From Lepus europaeus (lineage: Eukaryota; Chordata; Mammalia; Lagomorpha; Leporidae): a stretch of DNA of 64,000 nt. Below, in pieces: positions 1 to 12,452 of the stretch. Each line of letters starts with the position of its first letter. Position 1 is the first letter of the stretch. The notes under the pieces are model-generated. The model did no database searches. It was not told the DNA's origin and saw nothing but the letters and a program-made list of their open reading frames with translations. A program made the translations under genes and the position numbers. The DNA lies in NCBI RefSeq assembly GCF_033115175.1, contig NC_084836.1:67751297-67815296 (forward strand). Direction: 5' to 3'.

Positions 1-87
1 TGTATGTTAGTACTTTCCCATATTTAGAGAGAGGGTAAATATGTGTGGCTGCTGGACAGGTCCCACTGCAAGACCACGCTGCCGAGG

Positions 88-282
88 CCCCGTGGTGCGG
101 CAGTAGCTTAAGCCGCCGTGACGCCGGCATCCCGTATCAGAGCACTGGTGAGCCCTTGCTGCTCCACTTCCAATTCGGCTCCCTGCTAGTGCGCCTGGGA
201 AGGCGGTGGAAGATGGCCCAAGTGCTTGGGTCCCTGCACCCATGTGGGATATTGGAATGGAATTCTGAGTTCCGGGCTCTTT
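88..282 (+). mobile_element. C-repeat SINE (5' part)
   Basis: tRNA-derived head and central body (CTGCTCCACTTCC, GGCGGTGGAAGATGGCCCAAGTG) in sense orientation. The 3' CT-rich region and tail are missing. Fairly diverged. Confidence 0.8.
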
Positions 283-330
283 GACTTTGGAATAAAATAC
301 TGCACTGCCAGTCTGTGACCCAGCCAAGCT

Positions 331-2035
331 GGAGGCCACCTATTTTCTAGTTCCTCCTATAGGGAGGATGGCCTCTTCCTGGTGACATCCACCCTGGTTG
401 CTCTCTGTGTCCCTTAGGCCTTGGAACAAGCAGTGCCTGTGGCCGTCCCCGGTCCCAGCCCCCTATCCCTACTGGCCCGCCCGCATGCATCCTTCAAGGG
501 CAACGTGGACTTGGCCTTGCCTAGGCGATGTCTTCTCCGGATGCTTCTCTTTGCAGAGACCCTGGAAACGCTCTTACACAAAGCAGCGCCAACGATAGCA
601 GCCATCATTTATGTGAAGTTTGCCGTCTTTAAGTGCAGTGCCGTGGGATTCAAGCACTCTGCAAGGAGGGTTCCAAGAAGAGCTCGGTAATTCATTCGTG
701 ATAAAAGCAGTAAGGGATGGAGCTCTCGGATTTCTGAATGTCTATGCGTCAGTCCTTGGTGCTGTCCAGGTGGGCAGGTCTTCCTTATGGGTCTACTCTG
801 CCCACCGTTTTGATAGGCACTTGGTGGGGGGGGGGTGGGGGCTCCTTGCCCAGCAGCAACGAGCCTGTGTTTGCTTAGCTGTTCAGAGGCGGAGGTGGGG
901 GGGGCAATCGGGCACATTGTCCTTGGCCAGGGTTTGAGGAGTGAGGGCTGCCACAGGTGAGAGGGAGAGGTGGGCGGCCTGAGGCCGGGAAAGGACCCCT
1001 CACCCCTACTCCACACCATCTGACTCCATGGAGCAGACCTGGTTGTTTCACAGCTAATCACGGTCGCCCCATGGAAGCTGGTCGATTTCGGAGACCAGAA
1101 AACCAAGCTCAGGGAGTTGAGTGTTGAAGCCGCGGGGCTGGGCAGGCAGGATTCTGGACGAAGCTGGAAGGCACTCGATCCCAGATCTTTGCACCACGCC
1201 TCTTCGGCGTCCTGTCCGGAACTCCCTTTCCCTTCTCTGCCACAGGGGGGCCTATTTTTCTCCATGAGGTCCCTACCTTGTCTCCTGGCTTTGTTCACCT
1301 CTGCCTGGCCGAGGCAGCTTTCCCGGTGCCACAGCCCTTCGCTCCTCTGTCTCTGATGGCTTTCTTCCTGTCATTCTGTGCCTGGTGGCAGGGGCGGAGG
1401 GCGGAGGGTGGGCAGGCCCTGGCTTCCATTTCCTTCAAGCATCCCGCCACCCCAAGGGTGTTGGGGTTCGGAGTAGGGCCGCATAGATGGAAGGCGCCCC
1501 GGGCGGGTGTTTGCTCAAGGCTGCCCAGGGAGCATCCCGGCGTGCAGTGGGACAGTGGTGCTCCCAACGGGACCCGTAAGCGGCTGTATTGGTGCTGGTT
1601 TAGTGTATGTCAGTGCCCTGTGGTTTTGTACACATCTCATCGAGGGACTGAACCCGGGCACGGTCACAGCACCAGCTGGCAACGGGGCTGGGAGCTGACA
1701 CTGGCTCTGGGCTTTGCACGATTCAGGCTTGGCCTCTGTTCCACCCAGCGTCTCCTGGAGATGACCCACGGGGCCAGAGACCAGCCCAGAGAGTAGGGAC
1801 AGGTGCTAGGAGGGCATGCGAGCTCCTGCCCCCCTCAGCCCCTCCAAGCTCAGGTACGCCCTCCGCCCACCGCTTCTCCCCAATACCTTGCTTGTCAGTC
1901 CTGACCACTGGCTTTTCTCACCTCTACTGGAACTTCAGCTTCAACTTTTTGGGAAAATTGGAGGTCATGGCATAATCACAAAGAAAAGGCACATTTCAAA
2001 TATCAGGGGAAAAACCTCCCACATCCCTCAATTCT
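331..2035. other. Spacer with no recognised gene
   Basis: No exon-like or family-like sequence recognised. Two G runs (near 827-842 and 893-903) could form G-quadruplexes. A 229-codon open frame on the reverse strand (609-1298) resembles nothing known to me. The 3' end of the next upstream keratin gene is not visible in the window. Confidence 0.5.
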
Positions 2036-2077
2036 GCCTTCCTTCCTTCCTTCCTCCCTCCCTTCCTTCCTTCTTTC
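2036..2077. repeat. (CTTC)n microsatellite
   Basis: About ten imperfect CTTC/CTCC units directly abutting the tail of the following antisense SINE. Confidence 0.85.
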
Positions 2078-2394
2078 AAGATTTATTTGTTTATTTGAAA
2101 ATCAGAGTTACAGAGAGATGAGGAAAGACAGAGACAGAGACAGAGATGGAGAGAGAGAGATTGCTTCCACCCACTGGTTCACTCCCCAGATGGCTGCAAT
2201 GGCTGGGGCTGGGTCAGGTGGAACCCATGGACCCAGAGCTCCATCTGGGTCCCCTATGTGAGTGGCAGGCACCTGCTGCCTTCCCAGGCACATCAGCAGG
2301 GAGTTGGATCAGAAGTAGAGAGGACTTGAACCAGTGCTCCTATATGGGATGCTGGAGTTGCAGGCAGAGGCTTAACCCAATGCCCCACAATGCT
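2078..2394 (-). mobile_element. C-repeat SINE, type A tail
   Basis: Antisense copy: AAGATTTATTTGTTTATTTG tail at the left, GA-rich tract, then body to a degenerate tRNA head (CCCCACAATGCTAG). Confidence 0.9.
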
Positions 2395-2472
2395 AGATCT
2401 CTGTGTTACTTTTGAAGCTTGCCTAACTGCATTCTTAATTTTTATGCATGCATAGCACTGATCTCATTGCGT

Positions 2473-2793
2473 CTTTTTTTTTTTTCCCACTGATAGAGTT
2501 AGACAGTGAGAGAGAGAGAGAGACAGAGAGAAAGGTCTTCCTTCTGTTGGTTCACCCCCTAAATGGCTGCTACGGCCGGAGCTATGCCGATCCGAAGCCA
2601 AGAGCCAGGTGCTTCCTCCTGGTCTCCCATGTGGGTGCAGGGGCCCAAGCATTTGGGCTATCTTCTACTGCTTTCCCAGGCCATAGCAGAGAGCTGGATC
2701 TGAAGAGGATCAGCCGGACTTGAACCGGCGCCAATGTGGGATGCTGGTGCTGCAGGTCTGGGCTTTAACTTGCTGTGCCAAAGCACCAGCCCC
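2473..2793 (-). mobile_element. C-repeat SINE, type B
   Basis: Antisense copy with a T run, GAGTTAGACAGTGAGAG tract, GCCGATCCGAAGCC body and CACCAGCCCC head end. Confidence 0.9.
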
Positions 2794-3003
2794 AAGAATG
2801 ATACATCTTTTGTGAGCCATTAGGCATAACTATAATTTATGAGATGTAAGACCTCCATTTAATACATTAAAAGAAAATAAGTCCTTGAGAACCAGTTTTA
2901 TCATTAATTAAGGAAGTACCTAAGAAAACAAGCAATGGAGTTGGTTACAGAATGGTTTTAATTCAGTTAATTTCTATATTTCAGCTAGTTTGTTTAGATG
3001 TGA
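2794..3003. other. AT-rich spacer, nothing recognised
   Basis: About 200 bp of AT-rich single-copy-looking DNA between two antisense type B SINEs. Confidence 0.5.
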
Positions 3004-3320
3004 ATTTTTTTTTTTAATTTGACAGATAGAGTTAGATAGTGAGAGAGAGAGACAGAGAAAGGTCTTCCTTCCATTGGTTCACTCCCCAAATGGCCACTAC
3101 GGCCAGCGCTGCACCGATCCGAAGCCAGGAGCCAGGTGCTTCTTCCTGGTCTCCCATGCAGGTGCAGGGGTCCAAGCACTTGGGCCATCCTCCACTGCCT
3201 TCCCAAGCCACAGCAGAGAGCTGGACTGGAAGAGGTGCAACCAGGACTAGAACCCAGCGCCCATATGGGATGCCAGTGCCGCAGGCGGAGGATTAACCAA
3301 GTGAGCCATGGCACCAGCCC
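3004..3320 (-). mobile_element. C-repeat SINE, type B
   Basis: Antisense; T run then TTGACAGATAGAGTTAGATAG, ending GCCATGGCACCAGCCCC. Confidence 0.92.
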
Positions 3321-3762
3321 CTATTGCATCTTTTGCTCCCTGTGTTTAACCTCGTATCGTGAGCATTTTCTAGTTTAAATGACTTCTGAGTGAGTGAGCC
3401 AGCACCTAGCCCTGTGTCTGAGGTTTATTTTTTTCTGTTTTCTTTTTTTAAAAATAAATATGATTACAGTTTGGATGAGCGCCAGCATCTCTCTAAGTCC
3501 AGAGGGCAAACACACATTTCTGTTGGCTGACACTGGTGTTCCCTGAGTGAGTGTCACCCCAGGGACCGTGACTGCGTGCGATAGGGCGGCTCCAAGCCGG
3601 AGCCCTACTGGCCCAGGGACACTTTGCTGCCGACTGGTGAGAACTACGGCATTTGAGTGCAGTCCTTTAGAATCTGATCTCTCTGTTGTTATCTGTAGCA
3701 GCAGCACTGTTTGACGTTTGCTAAATCTAAAAACAAACAAACAAATTGGCACTTGTTTTGCG

Positions 3763-4106
3763 TTTTTTTTTTTTTTTTTTTTTTTTTTGGACAGGCAGAG
3801 TGGATAGTGAGAGAGAGACAGAGAGAAAGGTCTTCCTTTTTGCCGTTGGTTCACCCTCCAATGGCCGCTGCGGCCGGCGCATCTCACTGATCCGAAGCCA
3901 GGAGCCAGGTGCTTCTCCTGGTCTCCCATGCGGGTGCAGGGCCCAAGGACTTGGGCCATCCTCCACTGCCTTCCTGGGCCATAGCAGAGAGCTGGCCTGG
4001 AAGAGGGGCAACCGGGATAGAATCCGGCGCCCCAACAGGGACTAGAACCTGGTGTGCTGGTACCACAAGGTGGAGGATTAGCCTGTTAAGCCATGGTGCC
4101 CGGCCG
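3763..4106 (-). mobile_element. C-repeat SINE, type B, young
   Basis: Antisense full-length copy with a 26-base T run, GGACAGGCAGAGTGGATAG and a recognisable B-box complement (CAGGGACTAGAACC). It lies 0.6 kb upstream of the KRT77 TATA box. Confidence 0.95.
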
Positions 4107-4676
4107 CGTATTTTGTTTTTAACTGCTTGTTAAGGGTTTTATTTTGTTTCACAGAGGTGCTGTTCATACCAGGTGGGAACTGATAAAGCAGAAAAAGAGA
4201 TATCTCAGGGTAACCTGTTTGCTGGTTTAAAAGAGTCTTTTCTGTTCAGCAAAAGCTCTGTTGATACAACGCAGAAGTTACTTTGTAGCCAGACAGAGCA
4301 GCCCCAGAGGCTGGCTCCACCCTCACTCCTGCCTCTGCTGTGGTCCTGAGGTCCCTGGACACCCCCGAGCTTTGCCCCAGATCTCCCGGGCACACCCCAC
4401 AACAAACAAGTCAGTGGCAGCATTTCTTAGGGAGAGATTGACTTCTGATCTCAGCGGGAGGGGAGTAGGGTGGGGGGACCCTGTCCAGGAGTTTCCAGGG
4501 ACGCGAGTGCGCTCCTATCTCTCAGCGGCCTGAGATAGAAGATAAAGGATCAAGTCCGGGAGGTTTCTCCGCAGTGTCATTTCTGCAACACATAGGTGTG
4601 AAACTTTAAGCAGATGCACCTGGCAGCCAAACACAGCCTCCCAGGACCCTGCAGGGGCCCGGCCCACGCCACACAG
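4107..4676 (+). promoter_or_regulatory. KRT77: KRT77 upstream region, repeat-free
   Basis: The last 570 bp before the core promoter hold no SINE. Visible motifs are GATA-type sites (GAGATAGAAGATAAAGGATC near 4531-4550) and an E-box-like CACCTGG. It is a candidate proximal control region by position and lack of insertions only. Confidence 0.4.
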
Positions 4677-4690
4677 CACGTGTATATATA
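4677..4690 (+). promoter_or_regulatory. KRT77: KRT77 core promoter: E-box plus TATA box
   Basis: TATATATA lies at 4683-4690, about 122 bp before the start codon. The palindromic E-box CACGTG (4677-4682) abuts it directly. Transcription is expected to start near 4713-4720, leaving a 5' UTR of about 95 nt. The start site is inferred from TATA spacing. Confidence 0.8.
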
Positions 4691-4811
4691 GGGCTGGAGC
4701 CAGATCCCTCTCACAGGAGTGGCAGCTCCTTCCCTCCCTGGTCTCGGCCTCCTCCTCTTCCTCCTCGCTGGACCCTTGCTCTTGGCAGTGTCTCTGGTTG
4801 CCCCAGCAACC

Positions 4812-7348
4812 ATGAGCCGCCAGTTTAGCTCTCAGTCTGCGTTTAGCTCCAGGAGCAGGCGGGTCTATAGCACCAGGTCTTCCGCGGGCTCTGGTGGTGG
4901 GAGTCGGACTGTGGGTTCTGTGTGCCAGGCCCGAGGCAGGTGCGGTGGTAGCAGTGGCGGTGGCGGTTTCGGCAGTGGTTACTGGAGCCATGGCGGAGGC
5001 TTTGGCTCTAGGAGCCTCTACAACTTGGGGGGCAGTAAAAGCATCTCTGTGAGCCTAACAGGAAGGGGCGGCAGCGGGTTCTGCCAGGGCTGGGGAGCAG
5101 GAAGGTTTGGAAGGGGTCTAAGCTTTGCCACGGGCCGCTTTGGGGGTGGTGGCTATGGAGGAGGTGGCTTTGGGGCTAGCAATTTTGCTCTTGGGGGATT
5201 TGGTCCTTCTTGTCCTCCGGGAGGCATCCAAGAGGTGACCATTAACTCGAGCCTCCTGGAGCCCCTGCACCTGGAGGTGGACCCTGAAATTCACAAGGTG
5301 AAGACCAAGGAGCGGGAGCAGATCATGGTTCTCAACAACAAGTTTGCCTCCTTCATCGACAAGGTGAGTCCCTCAGCCGCAGGCCAAGTCCCAGGTCTCC
5401 GTGCAAATGAGCAAGCAGAATGGGCAGGCGCCCTGCCACTTGCCACCTGCCGCCTGCAGATCCTGGATCTCTAGAGAGCACTGAGCGCACTTAGGCTTCC
5501 ACTGGCCTTCGGCGGTGATCGCTGTCTTGTCCTTTGGCAGGGGTGTGAAAATACGCAGCAGACACGTGGCGCAGTCACTTCAAGCTCCTTGAGCACCCAG
5601 CCACCTGTGCACTCCCCCGCATACAGCCATTGTCCATCCATGCACCCATCCACCCCACAAACATCCACTAAGCACCCACAACAAACCAGATCCGGTGCCA
5701 GGTGCTACAGGGTGATGTGGTTATGGATTCTGCCCTCCAGGAGCCTCTTAACTTAAGCTGAGAAAGTTCTGGCTGTGTATGGGACGTGAAATAGTAGGGG
5801 TGGTGCCACTGGGCCATGGCCACTCAAAGGAGGGCACCCTGAGCTCTTCTGGCTGGGTCCCAGGAGGACTTCCCTGGGGACCTCAGGCCTGGGGGAAGAG
5901 TCAGGGTGGAGGGGAGGCCCCAGCGGGAGTCCCGGGAGGCCGGGAGCCGTGATGTCTTTGTGGGATTTGAAAGGTTTGTGGTTCCTGGAGAAAGCAGCAG
6001 AGCAGGGAAGAGGAGAAGCGGGGGGCTGGAGCCAGGGGGCAGGGTAGGAGAAGCAGGCAGGGCTAGGCTGGCAGAGCTCCCCAGAGAATGCGCTGCCCTT
6101 GGGGGTGTGTGGGGAGCACCGAGGGGCATAAAGGCCCCCGGGCACTCAGAGAGTTTCCCTCAGTCCCCTCGGGAGCTCATGCTTAAGGCCAGGGTTTGAC
6201 CTGGAGACTGCCTGGCAGATGTCCAGGGCCAGAGGCCGCCGCTGGGCTGCAGAGTTGACCCCTGACATCTGGGCAAATGCAAGGGACAAGACAAGGGGCG
6301 GGAGACAGAGAGGCAGGTGCGTGGAGGCCAGGAGACAGCCCCAGATACTTCGCCAGAGCCAACTGCTTGTGGCTCTGTCTGCTCACCTTGGCTGCACAGC
6401 TGGCTAGATAGCTTCACACCCCAGCGCAGGCCGGCCTGGGAGGGCTTGATGCAGCGAGGTGGACATGAAGGGGATGCCCCTGGGAGGTCAAGGCCAGGCC
6501 ACGGTGGGAGCAGGGCTTGAGGTCGGCGCATGGCCGTAGGCTGCTGCAGAGTGACCTCCGGAGGCTCCTATGGGCTCTGGAATCCTGCGTTCACAGGGAA
6601 CCTGCCTGGTGGCCTGGCCTGGGGACAAAGGCACAGGTGCAGAAGACCTCAGCTTCCTGTCCATCCCCCTAAGGGAAGGCCTATGACAATGACCATGGCT
6701 TCCTTGAGGGGAGGGAGAAGGGGAGAAGGCTTCTTTTTTTTTTTTTTTTAAAGATTATTTATTTATTTGAAAGTTGGAGTTAGGCAGAGAGAGAAAGCAA
6801 GGCAGAGGCAGAGAGAGAGAGGTCTTCCATCTGCTGGTTTATTCCCCAATTGGCCGAAACAGTGGGAGCTGCGCCTATCCAAAGCCAGGAGCCAGGAGCT
6901 TCTTCTGGGTCTCCCATGAGGGTGCAGGGGCCCAGGGACTTGGGACATCTTCTACTGCTTTCCCAGGCCATAGCAGAGAGCTGGATCGGAAGTGGAGCAG
7001 CCGGGATTTGAACCAGCATCCATCTGGGATGCCGACACTGCAGGCGGTGGCTTTACCCACTATGCCACAGCGCCAGCCCTGTTTTTTTTTTTTTTTTTTA
7101 ATAAAGATTATTTATGTATTTGAAAGCTGGAGTTACACTCAGAGAGAAAGCAAGGCAGAGGCAGAGAGAGAAAGGAAGAAGGCTTCTTTTTAAGAGACTT
7201 CTGACCCTGGTTTGGGACTTGAGTTCCTGCTTCCCCCTTAACCCTGTGCAGCCTGGGCTCAGTATCCCCACAGATACATGCTTTTTTAAAAAAAGATTTA
7301 TTTTATTTTATTTATTTTGAAAGAGTTACAGAGAAAAAGCAGGAGAGC

Positions 7349-7384
<36 letters not shown>

Positions 7385-10300
7385 TCTTCCATCTGCTAGT
7401 CCACTCCTTAAATGGCTGCAACAGCCAGAGCTGGGCCAGGCAGAAGCCAGGAGCCAGGAGCTTCATCTGGGTCTCCCACAAGGGTGCAGGGGCCCAAGCA
7501 CTTGGACCATATTCCACTGCTTTCTTAGGTGCATTAGCAGAGAGCTGGATAGGAAGTGGTGCAGCCGGGATTTGAACTGGTGCCCATATGGGATGCCGGT
7601 GCTGCAGGTGGCGGCTTGACCTGTTACGCCACAGCGCCGACCCTCTGCAGAGCCACTCTTTAAAATGCATGACATCGCCGCCCCACTGCAGTCCCCATGG
7701 ACTATAAGTGAGCTCTGCCAAGCTGACTGGCATTGGTGAGAGCTGGGCCACCTGTCCTCGTCTCTAATTGCGAGATACAGTGAGCACAGGGCGGGCTGGA
7801 GAACAGAGCCCGGGCTGCCACCTCCTCCCTGCCTGCAGCAGCAGGCTCTGCCTCTTGCTCGTCCTGTCTCAGGGCCCTTGGCTTGGGGCTCAGTCCCCAC
7901 AGGCAGGCCCAGCTGTCTCCGTCACCTCCAGTCTTCTTGGACGCCCCCACTGTGATGGCGCCTTCCCCTGTGCTGGACCCTGAGCAGCCAGGAGAGCCCG
8001 CTTTCCAGGCCATCCCCTAAACCTTGCCTCCCGCAAGCCCACGACCCCACTCATCTTCTGTGTGCTGGCCTTGGTGTGCCTCTGGGTCTATCCTGTCCCC
8101 TGGCGATCAGAGCAGGCATGGGCCCACGTCCTGTGGCTCACAACCCAGCCGGGGAGAGACAGATGCTCCTACCCTGCCCAGCTCTGCGAGTCTCGACAGA
8201 TGCTGTCAGCAGGAAGATGGGGGCTCCCCAGGGGAGATGCCCGGGTTGGGGTGCACAGTAGCAGAGGGGTAAATGCAGGCTGGCCTTCATCAGGCAAAGG
8301 GCTGGAGAGTCTGGGTGCTGGGGCACACGGGGAGGTCGCCGGCATGGGAGAGCAGTGAGCAGGAGGGAGGAGGGTGCCAGACGCGGAGGGTAGCCTGTGT
8401 CTTCCCAATGGGAAGCTTAGCTTGGCAGGGTGCTAAGTTCTCCCTGAGTCCTAGCGGGACACAAGCTGAGGAGGGTTTGGGGCTCTGGGACACAAACCTG
8501 ATGGAGTCCAGTGATTTTTCTAATGGTTAAATCATAGGTAGACTGCCTCGCTCTCCCCCCACCCTCCGAAGACTGCTGCCGCCCTTGCTGTGGGGCGGAC
8601 CTGCTGAGCTCCCGAGACACTGCAGGTGGGGGTCAGAGCAGCCTGGGGGTTGCCCAAGTCCCTCTCATTGTCTGACCCGGAGAGTCCCCACGGGATCACA
8701 GGGTTCTTTCTTTTGGCCCCTGTACTGCCGCTGGCCCCCAGCACCGACTTCTCCCTCCATGGGAGGGGCGCCAGAGCGAGCAGGCAGCGGCAGGTGTCTT
8801 CATGGCGGCATGTCCCGAGCTGTGCTGGCAGGCCTGCGAGAGCCGCCTGCCCAATCTTCTGCTCTGATAAAGCTCGCGAAAGGGAGCCATGGGAAGTGGC
8901 GTTTTGTGTGGATGAGTTCCAGAGGGAGTGGGGGAGTTGGCAGAGCCCTCAGGGGGCGACTGCGTGGACAGCTCCCCGAGGCGTGTGCATGCGTGTGTGT
9001 GTGTGTGTGTTCATGCGTGCACAATCAAGTGTCTGAGCAAAGTGCAGAGGGGGCGGCGCTGGATCCATCAGGCACGGGAGGGGGCCCACCTGTGGGTAGG
9101 GGGCAGGGGCGAGGTGAGAGCCAGTCTTCATGCGAAAGGGCAGTGGCTGAGCCAACCCCTCTGCACCCTGGTGCTAACCTCTGCATCTACAGTTTGAGGG
9201 AAGAGGCTCTGAAAACACAGGGTTGAATCTTTGTCCCCTCCCTGGGCTGACAGTAAGGCATTGTGGGGTTGCTCAGACATCTGGAAAACCCAGATCCTTG
9301 CTCTGGGGCCCTTGAATGCGTTGATTTCTTTTAAGTTGAGAGGCAGAGAGAGAGAGAGAGAGAGCAAGCGAGCGAGCGAGAGAGATCTTTCATCTGTTGG
9401 TTCACTCCCCAAATGCCCACAACGACTGTGGCCAGGGCACAGGGTTGTGGGGTGAGCCGTCGCCTGGGATGTCAGTACCTTAGCAGCACCACTGCCAGTC
9501 CCTGCTGCTCCGCTTCTGATCCAGCTTCCTGTTAATGCCCCTGGGAACGCAATGGTGATGGCCCAAGCCCTGGGCCCCCTGCCACCCACATGGGAGACCT
9601 GGATGGACGTCCAGGCTCCTGGCTTTGGCCTGGCCCAGCCCCAGCTGTTGTGGCCATCTAGGGAGTGAACCAGGTGAAGGAAGACTGATCTCAGTGTCTG
9701 TGTGTCTCTCTTCCTATGTAACTCTGCCCTTTCAAATGGATAAATGAATCTTTTTAAAACAGTTGTATTTAGTTATTTGAAAGTCAGTTTTACAGAGAGA
9801 GAGGGAGAGACAGAGAGAGAACTTCCATCCTCTGGTTCACTCCCCAGATGGCTACAATGGCCAGTGCTGGACCAAACCAAAGCCAGGAGTGTTATCTGGG
9901 TCTCCCACATGGGTGGCAGGGGTCCAGGTGTTTGGGCCATCTTCTGCTGCTTTTCCCAGTTCATTAGCAGGGAGCTGGATGGGAAGTGGAGCAGCAGGGG
10001 TGCCACCATCACAGGCAGTGGCTTTACCAGCTATGCCACAATGCCAGCCCATAAAAGAATGTTTTAAAAAAATATACCCTAATAGAAAAAAATTTCAAGC
10101 CAAACTGCCCCATCTTTCTCTGGATTTCCTCCCGCCCCCAGTTGAACGATGCATTCCCACCACAAAAGGTTCTGTGTGGCCTGGTGCACCCTCCAACCCC
10201 AGCGTGGCCAGCCTAGCTCTCTGAGGCTGGGATATGGCAGGTGACTGTTTCCCTTGGGGCAGCGGCTCTGACCCATGGCCTGGGGCGGACCCCGGCGGCC

Positions 10301-12409
10301 TTGCTTTCCAGGTGCGCTTCCTGGAGCAGCAGAACCAGGTGCTACAGACGAAATGGGAGCTGCTGCAGCAGGTGAACACCTCCACCCGGACCAACAACCT
10401 GGAGCCCATCCTGGAGGCCTACATCAGCGAGCTGCGGAGACAGGTGGACACACTCAACTCTGAGCAGATGCGCCAGAACTCGGAGGCCAGGAACATGGAG
10501 GATGTTGTGGAGGACTTCAAGAAAAAGTGAGGACCGTGGGGGGCAGTGCTGACATGTGAGGGGTGGGGCGGGGCCACGGTGGGGGCAGGGCAGCTGAGCA
10601 GGCCACGCCTTGCACACCTGCAGGGGTGCCCAGGGGATGGCATTGACAGCCAGCTGTCAGCTGTGCCGAGCAGGGAGGGACACAGTGGCTTTGTGTATGC
10701 TGCAGCCACGTGAGCCCGTGACCCAAGGTGGGCTCGGCCACTAGTATTTGGCTGCCTGCGGAGTTCTCTTTCACTTTTCATGCTAGCAAAGCGGGCGTAG
10801 TGAGCACCTTTCTTATTGGATTGCAATTGTGGTTCTTCAACTTCACTGCACATCAGCTGGCTGAGCCAGCCCCCAGCCGCGGAGTTCCCGATGTAGTGGG
10901 TCAGGGATGGCGTGACGGTGCCTGTGTTTCTCACCAGTGTCCGAGGAGGGTGATGCTGGGGGGTGTGCTTTGAGAACTGCTGGTTTAGATACAGTTTTGC
11001 AAAGATTCTAGTACTACCCCTGCACAGCCTTGGGAGCAGTCGGCTGTGACTGCTGAGCACGCAAAGGGTGGCGGGAGCTGTGTCGGCGGCCGGGGTGCAG
11101 GGTGCTTCTCTGAACACCCCCACCAGGCTCACGGCGCAGCGTCTGTGGCCAGCGAAGTATGCGTCAGTCCCCACAGGAAAAGCGAACGTCCCACAGGAAG
11201 TGCAGAACTGTAGGGGAAATGTTTTTCCTTTAAGAGCCATTTAGTGACAGCCGTGGTTCATTCATGCTCCCAACTGAACAAGCAAAAGATGAGGGATTTG
11301 ACACTTTTGCAAAGGGGAAATTTCAAAATCAACTGGGACCCTTTGAGGGCAGGGCCCCCGGCTCTGGCTGTGCCGCGTGCGTGGGTCACTGTCCCTGCTG
11401 CTCGCCTGGGGAGATTCAGGAGCCGGTTCTGACGCTCAGCAGGGACAGCGCCAGGCCCTGGCAGGGGACAGCCAGTGATGCTTCCTCCTCTGGGGAGGTC
11501 CCAGCTTCCCGCTGCAAGGAGAAGCCCCTGCAGCCTGTCCGTGTTTCTTGCCTCCCCGCCAGGTATGAGGATGAAATCAACAAGAGGACCAGCTCCGAGA
11601 ACGATTTTGTGGTCCTCAAGAAGGTGAAGGGAGGGGGGGCCCCCGAGGGAACTGCGGGCATCCCTAGGGGGCGCTCGCATTCGGATCTCCCCAGGGCTCT
11701 GAGCGTCAGTTGCTCCTGGCCCCTGGAACCTGGGGAGCTGTGTGTGGCTGAACCAGGGGTGGAGCCAGGGCTGAGCCTGGCCCCAAGCTGTTACACCTGC
11801 TTGGGGCCAGGACAGCAGGTGCTGGCAGGGTCCTTATGGGAGTGACAGACCGCTGTGGCCAGGGCCAGGGGGTGGGGGTGCCCCCGTTGAGCTGGGAGCA
11901 TGCCGTGCCTGGGCGGTGGAGCCACATACATCGTCCTTGCTTGTTGTCTAGGATGTAGACTCTGCGTACATGAGCAAAGTCGATCTGCAGTCTAAGGTGG
12001 ACACACTGCTTGGGGAAGCCAATTTCCTGAGATACTTGTTCGACACGGTGAGTTCAGCTCGGTTTTCTCGGCTCTCACAGTGGGTAGGGGTGGAAAGAAG
12101 AGCAGCGCGGGCCCCAGCATTACCCACCAGCGACTCAGCTCCCCCCCACCCCGCTCAGCGCTGGGGGTCTCGAGTCAGCCGTCCTCAGGGTCCTGGCTTG
12201 GGGGCGGGAGAATGCCAAGGTGGGAGAGGGTGAAGTTGTCCCTGCTTCAACAGTGCCCAACCTGTCTGGGAAATGAGGTGAACATCAGAACACGTAAAGA
12301 AATCCCCCCGAATGCTGGGAGCCCATAGAATTCTAGAGAATTCTGTAGGAGGTAACTGTGTGGGTCTTTTTTTTTTAAGATTCATTTATTTATTTGAAAG
12401 AGTTTCAGG

Positions 12410-12452
<43 letters not shown>

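Noticed and set aside
609-1298. 229-codon reverse-strand frame near the window start
   Set aside because: No resemblance to a known protein and no supporting signals; long frames are expected by chance in GC-rich DNA.
4719-4811. N-terminal extension of KRT77 from an in-frame upstream GTG
   Set aside because: Not an ATG, lies in the expected 5' UTR, and type II keratins of this group begin MSRQ/MSHQ/MSCQ at the later ATG.
10419-11240. 273-codon reverse-strand frame
   Set aside because: Overlaps KRT77 exon 2 and intron 2 on the opposite strand, with no family resemblance; part is antisense keratin.
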